Shown in pieces: positions 38,862 to 46,572 of a DNA stretch of 46,572 bases; positions within the stretch are counted from its first letter, which is position 1, and every line of letters begins with the position of its first letter. Origin of the DNA: Bacteroidales bacterium. Its GTDB lineage: Bacteria; Bacteroidota; Bacteroidia; Bacteroidales; ML635J-15. The translations under genes were made by a program, and so were the position numbers. The notes beneath the pieces were generated by a model. The model did not search any database, was not told the DNA's origin, and saw only the letters and a list, made by a program, of their open reading frames with translations. Location of the stretch: NCBI GenBank assembly GCA_027858835.1, contig JAQIBY010000167.1:1-46572 (forward strand), given 5' to 3'.

Positions 38862-39242
38862 ATGAAAAAGATATTTTTATTCTTAATTGTAATTATTGCA
38901 TTTTCAACCGCTTGTGAGCGCATGTCATTTAAAACAAATGAATATACCTACCGAGTAACAGGAAATAGTGATGAGTTTTATATAACCTATACAAATCCTG
39001 ATGATGGTTCTGTAAGCTTTGTAAGTGACGGTGAGTGGGAATTGGAACGGGAAAAGAAAACAAATGCTGGATATGATTATCTGACATTAATGGCAAGGTC
39101 TGATTGTGATACTTGTGATGTAACTATCGAAATTCTTGTGAATGGAGAAAGTATTGCCTTACACAAACGAGATGGTTTCTCCTTTGCGAAAATTAATGTG
39201 TTTGAAGATGACGAAGGAAATTATTACGAGCTCACTGAATAA
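38862..39242 (+). CDS. Prophage-encoded lipoprotein (moron), second copy type
   Basis: 126 aa. Lipoprotein signal MKKIFLFLIVIIAFSTAC (cysteine 18). The mature part has the same strand order as the lipoprotein at 17780-18148 (YTYRVTGNSDEFYITYTN, then GYDYLTLMARSD, VTIEILVNGE). It has its own promoter and terminator, so it can be made in the lysogen. It lies between tail genes and integrase, a common moron site. Superinfection exclusion or change of host surface is inferred. Confidence 0.72.
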   Translation: MKKIFLFLIVIIAFSTACERMSFKTNEYTYRVTGNSDEFYITYTNPDDGSVSFVSDGEWELEREKKTNAGYDYLTLMARSDCDTCDVTIEILVNGESIALHKRDGFSFAKINVFEDDEGNYYELTE

Positions 39243-39299
39243 CGCACAGTAGCACTAAAGCACTCCGATTAAGGAAAGAATTAATAAGACTATCAAAAT

Positions 39300-39337
39300 A
39301 AAAACGCCTATTACGAGATCCCGTAGCAGGCGTTTTT
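39300..39337. terminator. Terminator between the lipoprotein gene and int
   Basis: AAAAACGCCT and AGGCGTTTTT form a 10-bp stem, with TACG/CGTA inside the loop, and seven T follow. A-rich and T-rich flanks let it act in both directions between the convergent genes. Confidence 0.88.
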
Positions 39338-39338
39338 T

Positions 39339-39384
39339 TATGTTGTCATTTTTATACATATATATGTATAAAAATGACAACATA
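39339..39384. repeat. Perfect 46-bp palindrome next to the integrase stop
   Basis: TATGTTGTCATTTTTATACA and its exact reverse complement meet through TATATA, giving 23 + 23 bases with no mismatch and no spacer. It ends one base before the integrase stop codon. It may terminate int mRNA, but its length and perfection exceed what a terminator needs. Confidence 0.9.
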
Positions 39385-39385
39385 G

Positions 39386-40561
39386 TTACAATTCTGGAAA
39401 ATTATGCAGTATATCATTACTGATCTTTCCGTTCAAACTAACCAAATATTTGTCTGTTGTCTCAAGGCTTGAATGTCGCAAATGCTGCTGTATATCCTTA
39501 ACAGGAATTCCTAATTCACTTAGCATTATTGCGCCAGTGTGTTTATAGCTGTAAAATTTATACACTTTCGACACTCCGAGTTTATCACGTGTTTTCCGAA
39601 ATCTATTTGCCAGATTATTATGTCCCAATTGGGTGTATCCGGGTTTATTGCCTTGGCTGAAAACAAAGCAATCACCTTCATACATATGTAACATGTTAAT
39701 TTTAATTATTTCTGTCAAAGGGTCTGGAATTCCAATAGTTTGACTTTTGCCATTTTTGGCAATCTCTGCAGGGATTGTAATTGTCCACCTGCGAAAATCA
39801 ACATCTCGAATTTTTAAGCCTCTGAGCTCTTCCGGTCTGATGAAAGCATAATACATCATCGACACTGCCATATATAGCTGATGATCCCTTTTAATCTCCT
39901 TGGCGAACTCCTTTAATAGTACTTCAGGAATTGGTTTTGCTGCATATTTTTGATTTGATTTTTTAAGCTTTGGTAATGAGTGAACCGGACTTTGAATTCC
40001 GGCAAACTTAAACACTTCATTTAATACTTGCATGTATTTGCTAATTGTGATGTCTTCCCGATTCTGATCATTCCGTAAAAAATAGAAGAAATCGGATATA
40101 TGCTTATTGGATATTTCTCCAATAAATCTTTTGTCAAGCTGATTCGACTCTAACCAATAGTTGAATTGTCGGCATTTGCTTTTATATCCGAGCATGGTTT
40201 TTCGGCGGTATTTTGGCGTTGTCAGTGTATTGACATATTTTGATGCAAAATAAGCGAATGTTTTAAGGCTGTCAATACGAATTTTAGATGCTTCTTGCCG
40301 ATAGCCTAAGCTGTACTTATACTTAACCGAATTTCCCCCTGGCATCCATCCAGACTCAAGTAAATGTTTCCATTCCTCAATTAGTAATTCAGCCGATTTA
40401 TACCGTTCATCAGCAGTTTTCTGATTCAGGCCTTTATACTTCTTCAGCTGAATCATTTTAAGTGTATCCGGATCCTGAACCGAAAACCGGATACACCATC
40501 TTTTAGAAATATCTCCATTGCAATCATGAAGATAAGGTTCGCGATAATTCTTCTTTTTCAT
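39386..40561 (-). CDS. int: Prophage integrase, tyrosine recombinase
   Basis: 391 aa. N-terminal arm-binding part (residues 1-90), a core-binding SAM-like domain (about 105-200: LKTFAYFASKYVN to DQNREDITISKYMQVLNEVF), then the catalytic domain: arginine in FIRPEELRGLKIRDVD, YSYKHTGAIML (box II), LRHSSLETTDKYL (histidine and tyrosine nucleophile). In box II the usual H-x-x-R is replaced by Y-S-Y-K, as in a Bacteroidota integrase subfamily with YSWKHTG-type motifs. It is adjacent to attR and catalyses integration into ssrA. Confidence 0.92.
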   Translation of the reverse strand: MKKKNYREPYLHDCNGDISKRWCIRFSVQDPDTLKMIQLKKYKGLNQKTADERYKSAELLIEEWKHLLESGWMPGGNSVKYKYSLGYRQEASKIRIDSLKTFAYFASKYVNTLTTPKYRRKTMLGYKSKCRQFNYWLESNQLDKRFIGEISNKHISDFFYFLRNDQNREDITISKYMQVLNEVFKFAGIQSPVHSLPKLKKSNQKYAAKPIPEVLLKEFAKEIKRDHQLYMAVSMMYYAFIRPEELRGLKIRDVDFRRWTITIPAEIAKNGKSQTIGIPDPLTEIIKINMLHMYEGDCFVFSQGNKPGYTQLGHNNLANRFRKTRDKLGVSKVYKFYSYKHTGAIMLSELGIPVKDIQQHLRHSSLETTDKYLVSLNGKISNDILHNFPEL

Positions 40562-40603
40562 AGCCTTGATTTTTGTTTCCCCAAACTCAAATCAAGCTAA
40601 AAA

Positions 40604-40630
40604 GAACGTTGAGACACATTTTATGTCTCA
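40604..40630. promoter_or_regulatory. Putative arm-type sites near attR
   Basis: GAACGTTGAGAC (40604-40615) is the inverse of 3989-4000 near attL, followed by an inverted pair TGAGACA...TGTCTCA. The TGTCTCA unit is the one repeated near attL. Confidence 0.5.
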
Positions 40631-40680
40631 TTTTAATTTTTAAAGCTCATAAACATTTGAAATTCAATTGCTTACAAATT

Positions 40681-40701
40681 TTTGTGGAGCTGCCGGGAGT
40701 C
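40681..40701. other. attR, 21-bp attachment core within ssrA
   Basis: Identical to attL at 3971-3991. It covers the 3' end of the tmRNA gene, so the gene remains complete after integration. Confidence 0.93.
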
Positions 40702-41081
40702 GAACCCGGGTCCAAACAAGTAACAGACATGGTTTCTACATGCTTAGCTTTCTGTTAATTGTCGGGATAAATAAGGTTGAAAGCCTCCTAAGTTTATCCG
40801 TATCCTTTTAGCCTTAGTACTCTTTAAAGGAATCAGAGCACGCATCCCAAAATTATCGCCACTTCTAAAAGGTTTGGAATCAGGAAGATCCTCTCCAGAA
40901 GTGTCTCGTCCTAACGCCTAGCGAAAGGATTAAGCCTAATCTACTAAACTTCGATTAAGCAGCAAGAGCATAATTGTCTGCGCCATTTAAAAAGTCTGTG
41001 AACAGTTGGTAACGAGCATACTCACATGGCCCGGCATGCTTACAAATCCATTATCCTTGCTGTCAATACCATTTCAGCCCC
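40685..41081 (-). ncRNA. ssrA: tmRNA
   Basis: 397 nt. The 5' end GGGGCTG pairs with the 3' end CAGCTCC (7 bp, one G-U); the T arm is CCGGGTTCGACTCCCGG; CCA is not encoded. The tag frame at 40955-40984 reads (N)GADNYALAA-stop, and the ALAA end is the degradation signal recognised after trans-translation, which frees stalled ribosomes. The gene is an integration site for the prophage, whose DNA supplies the last bases. Confidence 0.95.
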
Positions 41082-41093
41082 GGAAAAGGATTA

Positions 41094-41124
41094 CAAAAAT
41101 ACGTAAAAACTTTACCATTTCAAA
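41094..41124 (-). promoter_or_regulatory. ssrA promoter (TTTG-N19-TATTTTTG)
   Basis: On the minus strand TTTG (41124-41121), 19 bases, and TATTTTTG (41101-41094) match both Bacteroidota boxes. The transcript would start about 6-7 bases before the mature 5' end, as expected with RNase P trimming. Confidence 0.8.
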
Positions 41125-41180
41125 GTTTTAAACAATATGGGCATCGCCTTTGTTTTTAGATTGTACTAATATTATCACCT

Positions 41181-41672
41181 ATGTGCTTATTAAAATCAAA
41201 GCCCACCAATGCAAAACAGGTTGATATCGAAAAATATGCCGGAAAATGGTATGAAATTGCGCGTTATCCAAATTCATTTGAAAAAAATTGCGATTATACA
41301 ACTGCAACTTATAGTTTGAAAAAAAATTACATTCAGGTTTTTAACCAATGTCGCAAAGCGGATGGCGCTGAATCCGGAATTAAAGGAAAAGCCTTCCCTG
41401 TGAAAGGAAGCAATAACACAAAACTGAAAGTTCAATTCTTTTGGCCTTTCCGTGCCGGATATTGGATTATAGCCAAAGATGATGACTACATGTGGGCATT
41501 AGTCGGCTCTCCGTCAAAACGATATTTCTGGATACTCGCCCGTGAGCCAAAATTAGCTCCTGATTTAATTGAAAAACTCAAGGAAATCATGAAAAATCAC
41601 GGATATTTTCCTGAACGCCTGTATTTCACTAATCAAGACGACTTATCAACAATAGAATCAACAAGTAATTAA
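41181..41672 (+). CDS. Lipocalin family protein (Blc-like)
   Basis: 163 aa. The lipocalin signature is near the start (IEKYAGKWYEIARYPNSFEKNC, with the G-x-W motif), followed by the strands ATYSLKKNYIQVFNQC and YWIIAKDDDYMWALVGSPSKRYFWILAREP and the final helix (LIEKLKEIMKNHGYFPERL). Bacterial lipocalins bind lipids or fatty acids, usually as outer-membrane lipoproteins. This one lacks a clear signal peptide (MCLLKSKPTNAK), so it may be cytoplasmic or its start may lie elsewhere. Confidence 0.88.
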   Translation: MCLLKSKPTNAKQVDIEKYAGKWYEIARYPNSFEKNCDYTTATYSLKKNYIQVFNQCRKADGAESGIKGKAFPVKGSNNTKLKVQFFWPFRAGYWIIAKDDDYMWALVGSPSKRYFWILAREPKLAPDLIEKLKEIMKNHGYFPERLYFTNQDDLSTIESTSN

Positions 41673-41825
41673 CTGATATTCTGATAGTTTTGATGCACAA
41701 CCACAAGGTGTTCCAGGTTGCAATTGTTAATTACTATTCAGTCGCTTATTTTTTTTGGACTGCTTTTTGAAGTAAATTTAACTTTATTTTAAACTTTATA
41801 AAGTTTATTGCGTATGAGTAAGCAA

Positions 41826-42176
41826 ATGAAAAAAACAGGAAGCATTTTGGGATTAATCTTGTTTGTTCTATTAACAACGAACAGTATAGGAAATGCACAG
41901 AAGGTTTATAACTGCCAATATAAAAGCGATGCAGATATAAATGTATATGTTTCTGATTATCGCAGCGATGCAGATTTGGTTGTTTATAAATGTGATTATA
42001 AAAGCGATGCATCGGGAAACGAAGGAGAATGGTATTTTGTGAATTATAAAAGTGAAGCAGATAAAAAAATTTATATAACTTCGTATCGTAGCGATGCAGA
42101 TTTGATTATTTATTTTTCAGATTATCGTAGCGATGCAGAATGGAAAAATAAAAGCAAACAACATTTAATGTATTAA
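41826..42176 (+). CDS. DUF6150-like repeat protein, exported (copy 1)
   Basis: 116 aa from the ATG at 41826 (MKKTGSILGLILFVLLTTNSIGNAQ), which gives a proper signal peptide; the track start is 18 bases earlier. The mature part is a run of YxSDAD units (YKSDADINVYVSDYRSDADLVVYK) ending KNKSKQHLMY. Its neighbour at 42197 has the same pattern. The family is small, periplasmic or surface, with no known function. The aspartate-rich repeats could bind cations (inference). Confidence 0.72.
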   Translation: MKKTGSILGLILFVLLTTNSIGNAQKVYNCQYKSDADINVYVSDYRSDADLVVYKCDYKSDASGNEGEWYFVNYKSEADKKIYITSYRSDADLIIYFSDYRSDAEWKNKSKQHLMY

Positions 42177-42196
42177 CCTAAAACTAATAATTTACT

Positions 42197-42541
42197 ATGA
42201 AACAATTACTTACAATTATCGCCGCAGTGTTTTTATTAATGATAAGTGCGAACAGTTTTGCCCAATCAGTGTATGCTGCTGATTCGAAATATGATGCGGA
42301 TATCAAAGTGTATGTAGCAGACAGTAAGTATGATGCAGATCTTGTCGTGTATAAGGTGTCTTCAAAATATGATGCAGATGACAACAAAGGTTTGTGGTAC
42401 TTTACGGATTCAAAATACGATGCGGATAAAGTGATTTATTTCGTTGACAGCAAATACGATGCAGATATAACTATCTATTTTGCTGATTCAAAATATGATG
42501 CAGAATGGCGCAGTGCAAACAAAAAACACCTAATGTACTAA
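42197..42541 (+). CDS. DUF6150-like repeat protein, exported (copy 2)
   Basis: 114 aa with a signal peptide (MKQLLTIIAAVFLLMISANSFA) and repeated SKYDAD units (DSKYDADIKVYVADSKYDAD), ending ANKKHLMY. It is a tandem paralogue of the gene 20 bases upstream; the unit has diverged from Y(K/R)SDAD to SKYDAD evenly along the protein, as if the repeats are homogenised. A hairpin (GCACCT/AGGTGC, 42542-42573) follows but lacks a T run. Confidence 0.72.
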   Translation: MKQLLTIIAAVFLLMISANSFAQSVYAADSKYDADIKVYVADSKYDADLVVYKVSSKYDADDNKGLWYFTDSKYDADKVIYFVDSKYDADITIYFADSKYDAEWRSANKKHLMY

Positions 42542-42639
42542 GCACCTAAAATTCAGTCTTTTAAGACAGGTGCATAATAAAAATCCAATGCTATGCATTG
42601 ATTTTCAAGCCGGAGTTTTAAGCACTGCACAAGTATCGA

Positions 42640-44607
42640 ATGAAGAAAGGACGGATTATTTTCGGGAGCGTATTATTGCTTCTCATTTTTGGGAGTGTTT
42701 TCACAGTAATTTACGTGAAAAATAAGCTGGAAGCAAAGCTTACAACGGTTTTAGACATTCAAGAATCAGATCATGATTTAAGCTGGAAAAGAATTCGCAG
42801 TTTTAAAGAAAACGGAAAACGTGGAATACGCATTTCTGAGATTAGTGCTACCAATACACAATCCGGAGACAGTGTTTTTTATGCTCAGGAAATTATCGTT
42901 TTTACAAAAGATAAAATTTCAGGACTAAAAAATCCTGCACAAATTTCCATTTTTATTGACTCCCCGACAATTCATTTGTACGAAACTGAGTCAAGTCAAA
43001 ACAATGCAGACTTGCCGGAAGGAACGGGAAACCTCTCATTTCATGACATGCCCTCATTGTATATTCGTAACCTGAGCATTGTTAATCATAATACTGATAC
43101 AATCCCGCAACGAATTCAGGGAATCCATATGCAAGGAGTTCAACAGAATAAAGCATGGCAGATTGATGTGCGATACAAAGCCAATAATCAAGATTTTCTA
43201 TGTTCAGCACAGCTTCGGGGGAATACGTCCAATTTCAAAATTGACAGTGCATTTATTTCCATTCAAAACATTAAGATTTGCAATTTTGAATACGAGCATA
43301 CACATTTCAAACGTGCGGAGGACAATTATAAACTACACATATTCAATCGATTAAATGCTATTGAAAACGATCAATTCAAGCAGATGACAGATAGCTCATA
43401 TATCGATTACGATTACTTCATTTCTTCACAAAATGGCGTGAAAGAAATCACAGGATACTGCAATGCACATGTCAATATCCCGGACAGTGTGCAAATGAAT
43501 TTCTCACATACGACTCAGCAAAATCAAATCTCAAAACAAAGTCAAGCTAATTTAGATTTTATTAGTTCTGATGGATCGATAAATTGGGATTATTCCCTGC
43601 ATCAGAATGAAGACGACTTCAATTTTTCACAACAATTTTTCAGCGATCTTCAAACGGAAATTCAAGTTGCCAAAAATCTCCTAAGCCTAAAATCAAAAGG
43701 CGATTTTCAAAGCAAATCAATTGAGCATGGACAAATGCAAAGCCGTGGAGGCTTTAACAATAATTTCTATACTGTTTACGATGATGTTGATTGCCTACTA
43801 GGCATTAACGGGACAGGAAATCAGACGATTTTGAGTTTCCGCTCAAGCGCCTTAAATCTCGATACTGAAATCAGGCTTTTGGACATTCAAAAAAGCTTAC
43901 GATTCAACAGCGGATTAAACATGGATGGTGATATTCATTTAACGAGCATTGAATTGCCTGAAGGCAAACAAAAACCAAAAACAAATCGCATTTTAAAACC
44001 TGAAAATCAAGAATTCAGCATACCAACATTTCTGAAAGAAGCAAATATTAGACTTATACTAAAAATTGATACATTGATTCAGGATAAAAACATTATATCG
44101 CTAAAAAATGACTTCACAGGACAATATCAAAATGAAATTTTCCAATTAACCGGCAGCATCGACCTTACTAATCAATATGTCGGAAGTTTAAAAACTAATA
44201 TGGAATTTTCCGACGGAAAATTAAACGGAAAATTATTGTCAGACGGATTACAAGTTAACAACACAAGCTCATTGCCTTTAATATCTTCAAGCATTGATTT
44301 TACCAAAGATACTGCGATATTACATGCTTTTGAAATCCCATTTCAGTCAAAAGAAAATGAACTCATAGTCCAAAAAAGCATATTACGCAGTGATGAATTT
44401 TTACTGATGCTCTCCGGTGCAATGGCAGCAGAACATCAAAATTTCGAACTTAGCCTAAGTGCCCCGTCTGGGCAATTCAAAGGCGCTGCTGCTCTACTTA
44501 TCAAAGCAAAAACCACAGAAAAGACTCATGGCTTGCAAACACTTATTCTGAAAGTAAATCGAGATCAAGGAAAATTAAAAATAAAAACAGAGGTATTAGA
44601 AAACTGA
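42640..44607 (+). CDS. Membrane-anchored AsmA-like/hypothetical protein
   Basis: 655 aa. One N-terminal transmembrane helix (IIFGSVLLLLIFGSVFTVIYV) is followed by a long beta-rich periplasmic region (SIFIDSPTIHLYETES, LSLKSKGDFQSKSIEHGQ, LLSDGLQVNNTSSLP). The anchor-plus-extended-beta layout is like AsmA/TamB-type proteins involved in envelope lipid transport, but no diagnostic motif was seen, so the relation is only suggested. Not part of the prophage. Confidence 0.55.
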   Translation: MKKGRIIFGSVLLLLIFGSVFTVIYVKNKLEAKLTTVLDIQESDHDLSWKRIRSFKENGKRGIRISEISATNTQSGDSVFYAQEIIVFTKDKISGLKNPAQISIFIDSPTIHLYETESSQNNADLPEGTGNLSFHDMPSLYIRNLSIVNHNTDTIPQRIQGIHMQGVQQNKAWQIDVRYKANNQDFLCSAQLRGNTSNFKIDSAFISIQNIKICNFEYEHTHFKRAEDNYKLHIFNRLNAIENDQFKQMTDSSYIDYDYFISSQNGVKEITGYCNAHVNIPDSVQMNFSHTTQQNQISKQSQANLDFISSDGSINWDYSLHQNEDDFNFSQQFFSDLQTEIQVAKNLLSLKSKGDFQSKSIEHGQMQSRGGFNNNFYTVYDDVDCLLGINGTGNQTILSFRSSALNLDTEIRLLDIQKSLRFNSGLNMDGDIHLTSIELPEGKQKPKTNRILKPENQEFSIPTFLKEANIRLILKIDTLIQDKNIISLKNDFTGQYQNEIFQLTGSIDLTNQYVGSLKTNMEFSDGKLNGKLLSDGLQVNNTSSLPLISSSIDFTKDTAILHAFEIPFQSKENELIVQKSILRSDEFLLMLSGAMAAEHQNFELSLSAPSGQFKGAAALLIKAKTTEKTHGLQTLILKVNRDQGKLKIKTEVLEN

Positions 44608-44666
44608 ACAAATAAAAAAAACCCAGAAAAAAATAGCTTCTTACGACAAAATTAAAGTTTTTTTAT

Positions 44667-44674
44667 TAGATTTG
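44667..44674 (+). promoter_or_regulatory. -7 box (TAGATTTG) of the histidine kinase gene
   Basis: An exact TAnnTTTG match 14 bases before the ATG at 44689. The transcript leader would be very short. Confidence 0.45.
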
Positions 44675-44688
44675 CTTAACGCTAAGTT

Positions 44689-46572
44689 ATGATGAAAAAA
44701 ACAATATTCCTCTGTGCGCTCATTTTTTTGTCATTTTTCAGAGTAATGTCTGAACCGGGCATTCATGAAATGACCAACAAGCTCCAAGTTACTTATTTGG
44801 GCGACCAAACCTATTCTCCATACGAATATCTTGATGAAAACGGAAATCCTTCCGGATATAATATTGTTTTGATAAAGCGAATTGCAGAAATGAATAATTG
44901 GGATCTTACCATTAAAATGCATCCCTGGCCACAGATTTTGGACAGCATGACAACATCAACTAACATTTATGTTGCATCCATGCTATATTCCCAGGAAAGA
45001 AATGAGATTTACCATTTCAGTCTGCCGCACAGCAAAGTAAATTATTCAATGTTTGTGCATAAACAGTCGCGTTTGTTCAATTTTTCGCAACTTCATGATA
45101 AGACAATTCTGGTTCAGGAAAAAGACATCATGCATGAATTTGTTTTGAAAATTGGCAACAACAACAAAATCATCACGTTTGACAGTTTTAAAGATGCACT
45201 ATATGAGTTAAATAAAGGAACCGGAGATGTTGTTTTATGCCCGATGATTCAGGGTAATTACTACATTGAATCCGGCAAACTTAAAAACATCATATCTTCA
45301 GATAATCCCTTTGCTCCTTTTGATTATTGTTACAGTACCAATCAATCAAATGAACATCTTTTAACAGATATTAATGAGACTCTGTTGCTTTTAAAAGAAA
45401 CCGGAGAACTTGAAAAACTGCATGATGAATGGTATGGTGATTTTGAAGGTTCTGACTATGTTCGGTTCATGCATAGATATGGGAAACTCACATTTTTCCT
45501 GCTTGGGCTGTTTTTGCTCTCTGCCTATGCGGTTATTTTCACATTAAGACGTACTGTTAAAAAGAAAACCCAGAGCCTTAAAGACGAACTGAAAACACGA
45601 GTCGTAATTGAAGAAAATCTCCGTATTGCAAAAGAAAAAGCCGAAGAAAGCGATCGATTGAAAACTGCTTTTTTAGAGAACATGAGCCATGAAATCAGGA
45701 CTCCAATGAATGGCATACTGGGTTTTACCGAATTAATTCTCAATGAAGAATGTGATAGTAAAGCCGAAGAGAAATCCTATCTTGAAATTATTAAACAAAG
45801 TGGGATACAACTGCTAAAAATCATCAGTAACATCATTAGCATTTCAAAAATTGATGCAGGAGAAATCACAAATCAGCCAAGAAAATTTAATCCCATGGAA
45901 CTTCTGCAAGAAGCCAAATCAGAATTCAATGAGATACTTGACAAAAAACAAATTGATATAATAATTAAGGCCCCAAACATCAGTCAGGAAGAAAGGCTAA
46001 TTGCAGATGATATCATCATACGGCAAATTATCTCCCATTTACTTAGCAATGCTGTGAAATACACAAAAGATGGCAATATTTATGTTGATGCCGAAATTCG
46101 GAACGATAAATTTATCGTAGCAATAAAAGACAATGGGGCCGGGGTTCCTAAGGCACAACAGGAGAAAATATTTACTCGTTTTTATCAACCCAATCACAGC
46201 TTAAGTCATGTTCAGGAGGGTTTAGGATTAGGACTTGCAATTTGCAAAGGCTTGTGCAATGTTATTTCTGCAAGTATTACCTTAGATCCAAAAGTTAGGA
46301 AAGGAGCTATATTCACCATTGAAATCCCAGTCAAAATTACAGAAAAAGCGAATTCCGAAATAAATCCTAAACCATCCCGAAATTGGGATGAATACAGTAT
46401 TTTAATTGCAGAAGATAATGATGAAAATTTCTTCTTATTCCGTGCTGCATTAAAAAGCACAGGTGTGAAAATAATTCGGGCAAATGACGGAGCCGAAGCA
46501 ATTAATATTACAAAAACCATGGATATTGATTTAATCTTAATGGATATTATTATGCCAAATATTGATGGATTT
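44689..46572 (+). CDS. Hybrid histidine kinase with periplasmic solute-binding sensor (3' cut by window)
   Basis: Missing from the ORF track because it runs off the window; open for 628 codons from ATG 44689. Order: signal peptide (MMKKTIFLCALIFLSFF); SBP_bac_3-like sensor (LQVTYLGDQTYSPYEYLDENGNPSGYNIVLIK, to LHDEWYG); transmembrane helix (LTFFLLGLFLLSAYAVIF); coiled linker; HisKA with the phospho-accepting histidine in NMSHEIRTPMNG; HATPase with N box LLSNAVKYT, G1 DNGAGVP and G2 GLGLGLAICKGL; and a receiver domain (ILIAEDNDEN, LILMDIIMP with the phospho-acceptor Asp). It is cut after DGF. It probably senses a small ligand such as an amino acid. Confidence 0.9.
   Translation, partial: MMKKTIFLCALIFLSFFRVMSEPGIHEMTNKLQVTYLGDQTYSPYEYLDENGNPSGYNIVLIKRIAEMNNWDLTIKMHPWPQILDSMTTSTNIYVASMLYSQERNEIYHFSLPHSKVNYSMFVHKQSRLFNFSQLHDKTILVQEKDIMHEFVLKIGNNNKIITFDSFKDALYELNKGTGDVVLCPMIQGNYYIESGKLKNIISSDNPFAPFDYCYSTNQSNEHLLTDINETLLLLKETGELEKLHDEWYGDFEGSDYVRFMHRYGKLTFFLLGLFLLSAYAVIFTLRRTVKKKTQSLKDELKTRVVIEENLRIAKEKAEESDRLKTAFLENMSHEIRTPMNGILGFTELILNEECDSKAEEKSYLEIIKQSGIQLLKIISNIISISKIDAGEITNQPRKFNPMELLQEAKSEFNEILDKKQIDIIIKAPNISQEERLIADDIIIRQIISHLLSNAVKYTKDGNIYVDAEIRNDKFIVAIKDNGAGVPKAQQEKIFTRFYQPNHSLSHVQEGLGLGLAICKGLCNVISASITLDPKVRKGAIFTIEIPVKITEKANSEINPKPSRNWDEYSILIAEDNDENFFLFRAALKSTGVKIIRANDGAEAINITKTMDIDLILMDIIMPNIDGF

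Larger units (their letters stand above)
3971..40701. mobile_element. Temperate siphovirus-like prophage integrated in ssrA
   Basis: A 21-bp direct repeat bounds a continuous phage gene set: regulators, primase-helicase, capsid protease, capsid, tail chaperones, terminases, portal, tape measure, lysis genes, fibres and integrase. Length between identical points of the repeats is 36,710 bp. The integrase lies beside attR, next to the target gene, and the incoming phage DNA restores the 3' end of ssrA. All expected modules are present and open, so the element may be functional. The one frameshifted gene is an accessory KilA-N gene. Confidence 0.93.

Noticed and set aside
3971-40701. Mu-like or conjugative element
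   Set aside because: There is no transposase A/B pair and no conjugation genes; site-specific att repeats in ssrA and a tyrosine integrase show a lambda-type prophage.
40573-40758. 61-aa plus-strand ORF across attR
   Set aside because: It runs antisense through the tmRNA 3' end and the int leader, with no protein-like composition.

Overview
The window looks like a chromosomal segment of an AT-rich member of the Bacteroidota (Bacteroidales/Marinilabiliales-like) carrying one nearly complete temperate tailed-phage genome. Host evidence: type IX secretion (T9SS type A) C-terminal sorting domains at the left edge, a lipocalin and two DUF6150-like repeat proteins at the right edge, promoters of the Bacteroidota form TTG-N19/20-TAnnTTTG, and a tmRNA whose tag ends in ADNYALAA.

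Layout. (1) Positions 1-3970 are host DNA: the end of one T9SS-exported protein, a truncated second one, a complete third one, a small cysteine-rich ORF broken by a stop codon, an N-terminally truncated tyrosine recombinase from an older element, and what appears to be the original ssrA terminator. (2) Positions 3971-40701 are a prophage of about 36.7 kb integrated into the 3' end of ssrA; the 21-bp direct repeats 3971-3991 and 40681-40701 are attL and attR. (3) Positions 40685-46572 are host DNA: intact tmRNA (minus strand), lipocalin, two DUF6150-like proteins, an AsmA-like membrane-anchored protein and a hybrid histidine kinase cut by the window end.

The prophage starts with a lysogeny/early block (leftward regulators 4077-4612 facing rightward regulators from 4739, around a palindromic operator), then DNA replication (a 995-aa zinc-finger/Toprim primase fused to an SF3-type helicase) and a 450-bp non-coding, repeat-rich region that I read as a candidate replication origin plus the promoter of the virion genes. 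Next come a capsid protease, the major capsid protein, a tail-tube candidate, and a pair of tail-assembly chaperone ORFs joined by a -1 frameshift site. An accessory island (17.1-20.1 kb) follows: a small gene and a convergent lipoprotein gene, each with its own promoter; a structured leader RNA; and a KilA-N gene split by a frameshift. Packaging and connector genes (small and large terminase, portal, connectors), a 1101-aa tape measure, a lysis cassette (holin, amidase, two u-spanin-like lipoproteins), tail/fibre genes separated by heptanucleotide repeat tracts, a second lipoprotein moron and the integrase complete it. The tape-measure length and the absence of sheath genes suggest a siphovirus with a long non-contractile tail.

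The most unusual local structure is at 30.77-31.04 kb. A 29-aa hydrophobic peptide gene with a strong Shine-Dalgarno and its own terminator lies on the minus strand, and a plus-strand promoter and terminator would make a roughly 120-nt RNA antisense to the whole ORF: the layout of a type I toxin-antitoxin locus. Other points worth checking are the duplicated u-spanins, the (TYARCAA)n tracts with REP-like hairpins between tail genes, the 46-bp perfect palindrome beside int, and a small phage gene that appears to lack an ATG start.

Stretches over 300 bp without a confident gene: 10374-10900 (terminator, repeats, promoter; described below) and 30730-31327 (small antisense locus; the part 31038-31327 is AT-rich leader in which I see no gene). 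Gaps 232-495 and 17133-17408 hold a weak repeat and a promoter respectively.
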